In this document: positions 60,071 through 64,000 of the stretch, one piece after another
Numbering within the stretch: the first letter of the stretch is position 1
How the letters are laid out: each line of letters starts with the position of its first letter
Assembly (NCBI RefSeq): GCF_041260155.1
Contig: NC_091945.1
Span: 32,370,296 to 32,434,295 of the forward strand
From: Ptychodera flava
Lineage: Eukaryota; Hemichordata; Enteropneusta; Ptychoderidae
Direction: 5' to 3'
Length of the DNA stretch: 64,000 bases
Translations under genes and position numbers: made by a program
Notes under the pieces: model-generated
What the model saw: only the letters and a program-made list of their open reading frames with translations
Database searches by the model: none
Told to the model about the DNA's origin: nothing

Positions 60071-63000
60071 TGAAAACCAGCCAAGCAGTGCCCGGCTTGT
60101 CTAGGGGGCTGCATTTTAAGCGGGGCTTTAGACAAAGCGATGACTGACGGGTCTTTTTAAGTTCTTGAACTGTGGCACTGCATACCGCAAGGTGAGCATG
60201 TATGTTCTATCATTTATACGATCACTTTTAGAGTGATGATTGTGGCAATAGAAAAGAGTCAACACTTAATTAGTTATTCAAAAGACAATAATTGATGGTA
60301 TTCAATCAAAACAATCAAGTCACTGATGGAGATTATAATTCAAGTCTTTGATGAAATTATTCTTCTGATGACAGACTGTATTCTTAAAGTTACAGCTCCT
60401 CTGTCAAGACTGAAACAAGAAACCCTACGTCCTCTTTCAAGCTGAACTTGTTTCTTTGGCCAAGAACTGAAGTGCGCTTTTTGCTGTCTGTTGCTACAAT
60501 TGATTGAGACTTAGTGGATAAAGGGGTTGAAAAAAGACACATGAAAAATGGTACACATTCTGACTGGAGTGCATTCCCATCTACTTGCAGGTGAGGGTTT
60601 AAGTAGGAACACAGTTTCTGTTTGTCAAATGCCAAGATTTGGAAAGGACAATTCAATTTCCACTTTTTTTATTTGCATGTTTAAAGGTCGGGTCATGTTT
60701 CTGTAGTTTGGGAGTGCATGTTCTACATGGGTATTTTCCAGGTATGATGGTAAAGACTTCTATGTTGCTTTTTGATACGCATGTTTACACTGCAGTGTGA
60801 AAAGCTTCCCTTTTGCTTGACTTGGGTGTTCCTGTTTTCTGTTTCAATGTTTACTCAGTTGCATTTCGCAGAGCACGGGTTTTCTCCGCACACAGTTTGG
60901 TGTTCATTCTAGGCACGATTGCGCTGCAGCAGCCATACGCATGGACTTTTTTCCCTTCTGTCACACATCACATTTCAAAACGAGAACTGTTGTTTTTCCC
61001 CGATCCAAGCTAATACCACAGTTGGCACGTTTCTACCTTCCCTTTTCTCTGCAATTTATTGAAAAACGCACCTGTGTTATCCAAGGCTGAATAGGGTGAC
61101 CGCTGCTACTGACAACTAGCAAATATCACCCACGTTAGAGATGAATAGAAATTTCACCTCAGAATGCCCCTGCGAAACTTACCTCAACAGCATGTCTATT
61201 ACATACCTTTACAACTCGCAATGAATGGAAAGCCGCATTAACTGGCCACTGCGATAAATTTTGCGTTCATTTTTTTTCCCCTAAAAGCTCGCTAAACTGC
61301 CAGTTTAGAAATGAGGAACAAATGCATGCTGGAAAGGTGAGATTTCATAATGTCTACTGAGCTAGCCACTCAGCAATAACGAGTCGTTCTTCAACAACAC
61401 TGAAATGTAGCCACCCCATTACCGCCATGCTGTTAATTTTAGTCAATGTGTCTAAAATGTTAGGGACCAATCAAGGTTTGTACAGTTAGGTGACAAAATA
61501 AACAGCAAAGTGACCAAAATAAACTTGAAAGTAGGTGTTAAATTTATACACTTTACGTCTGTGTTCATAGGCAGGGGTGATACTGCGTAATTGACTCATT
61601 TAATTCAATGTATTTGCTAAAATTAAGGGAATATATCACAGGCTTTATTAGTGTTGAAACACCTGACTAGAATCCTAATGCATCTACTCAAATGTATTGC
61701 ACACACACATACACACACACACATGCTTCCATACACGCACCGTATAAACGCGATACAAAGGAAGGTGAGAATGAAATAAAAGTCCGTGTTTGCAGAATAC
61801 AGATCCATGTACTCGCACCGAGATGGTTGGCAATCCGGTATTGACCGACCAGAAAGAGCCCACACACCAAGCTGTACACCAACATCAAATAATACACACA
61901 GACGGGCAACATTTACTCAAACACCGTTGAAGGGCAGGGTTTTTTGTTGTCTGGAGCTCTTAACACTCTGCAATGCATGTACTTACGGGGAAGGACTACA
62001 CTTCGCAACAAAAGGATTTTAGTTTCTCAGCCGTAATATTGCCGCACAGTCACATAAGAAAAGACCCTAACATGTCATTACATCCATTAATTTCTGAACA
62101 TTTGATATCATAGTGTCCGACGTGACCATCACACAGTCCTTATTGTCGGGATCAGATGGATGAATTGACCTTTGAACTCCCTGTCTAACCTTGGCACCAG
62201 CCTTTGTAAAATGCATCTTTCAGAATAAAAATATCATCAAAGCAACTTGCAGATTGATGGCACCTACTCCTCCCTGAAAAAGAAAAGAAAGGACAAGAAA
62301 AAGAAAACAAAAGTGGAAGGCCAAACATGGTAATCACCGATGACAGAGATTTACGTGACCGCAGCATCGCAGGACAGCAATTCAGCTGTATATGGAATAA
62401 CGGTAAACAGATATGTCAGATGACTAAATCAATACAAACAACAACAATATAACACCAGTTGCAATGACAGGAAGCACAAAACCAAGACGTCACATGCAAC
62501 TACTGTATGACACAAACATGGTCATGGCGGAATCAATCGGAGGAAAAATATTTCACTGTTACAATACTCAGAATAACATAAGACAAAGGATTCAGTTACA
62601 CCACTCACGATCACTTGACAGTGAAATGTACGACATGTCGGAATAACAAAACACGGAATGTAGGGGTGTCACTGACACCACTCAGAATCACTGAACAGAG
62701 AAACAACAACAAGAATCACTGTGCACAAGGAGATTGTTCACGCCACCCAGAATCCAAGTGAACATTTTTTCCCATGAGACGTGGAATAACTGGGAAAAGA
62801 GCGCCAGATAATATAATATCCAGCATTTCTAGTCTCTGGAATATCAGATATGCCACTATAAGAATCAAGAGAAATTTAATTGTTTGCAATTGCTACACAG
62901 AACCTCAGAACAAAGAAATGTCGGTGACGATAAACACAAACTTCTGAAACATTTCAGTATCACAGCACACAGAACTACCAGACTTGCAGAAGTTCCGATA

Positions 63001-64000
63001 AAAGATATTGAATCAAATTACAGTTATGATACTGTAACTTATGCTGAGGGAAATATTAACTTCCACATACCGACTCACAAGATAAAGAAAATAGCCAGTA
63101 CAAATACGAATTACAGCTGCTGAACACCGAAGTAAAAACTATCACTCACTGAATCTAAAGGCTTAGAAATGGCCCCTATATTGCTCACATCAATTACCAT
63201 TTCATTTGTTTCTAGGTCAGGCAACAATAACGTTACATCTGTTTGATAAGGTCTGACCACAGTCCTCAGTTTTCACAACTCATCCCCTTAATCCCAGTTT
63301 TCCATTCACGTATTTGAACAGAAACTGAAAACATTTCATTCCTGTGGCTGGCGCACAATGAGACAGTAGTCCTCTCCTAAAATACCCAAGTTTGACACAT
63401 ACGACATTGCCGATCTCTTAACTCCCTGGCACCCGGTACTGAATAGTAATGTCTGGTCGTTTCCCTTTGATGTGGCCGCAATGGTAACTTTTCCAGAGGG
63501 CATGGGCTAAAACAATTTTCACTTGAGACCATAGCGGGCTAGTGGAATCTACTTCATTGGGGTTAGGTACCAGTTTTATCTCAGTTTTACACTATCTACT
63601 TAGCAGAACCCTTGCCTTAAACACAGTACATCAACTTCACTTCGGCATTAATGTATACTGATGGCATCATTATGACTGGAAGTTGACTTAAAGGGGGAAA
63701 CGCTTATCTGTGATCAAACCATCAGAGTCAATATGGGAACGGCTTCAAATTGTGTACGCGTCAAGACTGCTCAGATATGTAATCGCATCCACTGCCGCGC
63801 CACGCTGCAGCAGCCGCACTGCAAATATTATTCCATGCATTATCAGAAACAAAAAGTAATAATAGAGTCGAATGAACTCCGGCAAGATAATAGAAAAGGG
63901 CTTTGATCACTTGCCGCTGGCTAAACATGGCTGTATGAGCAGGCAGAGAGTGTAGTCAGAGCAGATAGATAAAATGGAAGCCACATCGGTGAATACACTG

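Larger units (their letters stand above)
36848..64000 (-). other. 27-kb gene-poor region: SOWAH intron or 5' regulatory DNA
   Basis: No exon of any recognised gene was found on either strand. Contents: enhancer-like patches (listed separately), one intact family B MITE, an X-box, simple repeats (purine tract 46658-46820, TA run 48049-48070, G run 57473-57493, CA runs near 53390, 55360 and 61700) and scattered short ORFs without splice support. Since the SOWAH N-terminal exons are missing, the region most likely lies inside the SOWAH gene. Confidence 0.55.

Noticed and set aside
61183..61248. Minus-strand 66-nt exon candidate WPVNAAFHSLRVVKVCNRHA with a strong donor (GAG|gtaagt)
   Set aside because: The acceptor lacks a polypyrimidine tract, no family match was recognised, and a single donor is weak evidence in 27 kb of noncoding DNA.
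63745..63818. Minus-strand RLLQRGAAVDAITYLSSLD after an acceptor, as a missing SOWAH ankyrin exon
   Set aside because: Ankyrin-like by eye and preceded by ttgcag, but no usable donor was found and the string does not match the segment expected before TALHWAAKHGN.
63975..64000. ATG reading MEATSVNTL at the right edge as a gene start
   Set aside because: Only nine codons are visible, with no way to assess them.

Overview
The window is eukaryotic nuclear DNA from a bilaterian animal, most likely an invertebrate deuterostome (hemichordate- or cephalochordate-like). This rests on protein similarity and gene order; the window alone does not fix the phylum. Coding sequence is split into many short exons with GT-AG introns of 0.3-4 kb. 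Intergenic and intronic DNA is AT-rich and full of small foldback transposons and tandem repeats. No bacterial-type genes, rRNA, tRNA or CRISPR arrays were seen.

Three genes can be read from spliced exons. (1) Positions 1-8336, minus strand: the N-terminal 869 codons of FYCO1, the RUN/coiled-coil/FYVE autophagosome-kinesin adaptor. The gene runs off the left edge inside its giant coiled-coil exon, and a noncoding first exon lies near 9871. (2) Positions 11043-20427, plus strand: a complete eight-exon LZTFL1 (BBS17) of 300 aa, head-to-head with FYCO1 across about 1 kb of shared promoter. (3) Positions 28807-36847, minus strand: the ankyrin-repeat and C-terminal exons of a Sosondowah (SOWAH) gene, tail-to-tail with LZTFL1. 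It has two alternative C-termini, one of them using a microexon. Its upstream exons were not found up to 64000, so 36848-64000 is read as SOWAH intron or 5' regulatory DNA.

Layout: 1-8.4 kb FYCO1 exons and introns; 8.4-11.0 kb FYCO1 leader and bidirectional promoter; 11.0-20.4 kb LZTFL1; 20.4-28.8 kb intergenic DNA with TTAA-flanked foldback elements and a 2.2-kb element carrying an array of 150-bp repeats; 28.8-36.8 kb SOWAH 3' half; 36.8-64 kb a 27-kb gene-poor stretch with patches rich in homeodomain-type cores that look like developmental enhancers.

Two genomic facts stand out. FYCO1 and LZTFL1 are also close neighbours in human 3p21.31, so the linkage looks ancestral. SOWAH is the known bystander gene of the bilaterian Iroquois (Irx) regulatory block, so the large SOWAH intron here is a strong candidate store of Irx enhancers and an Irx gene may lie beyond the right edge. 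Other points: a decayed copy of LZTFL1 exon 2, an X-box in LZTFL1 intron 1, an E-box pair in the FYCO1 promoter, a FYCO1 uORF, and several TTAA-targeting MITE families.
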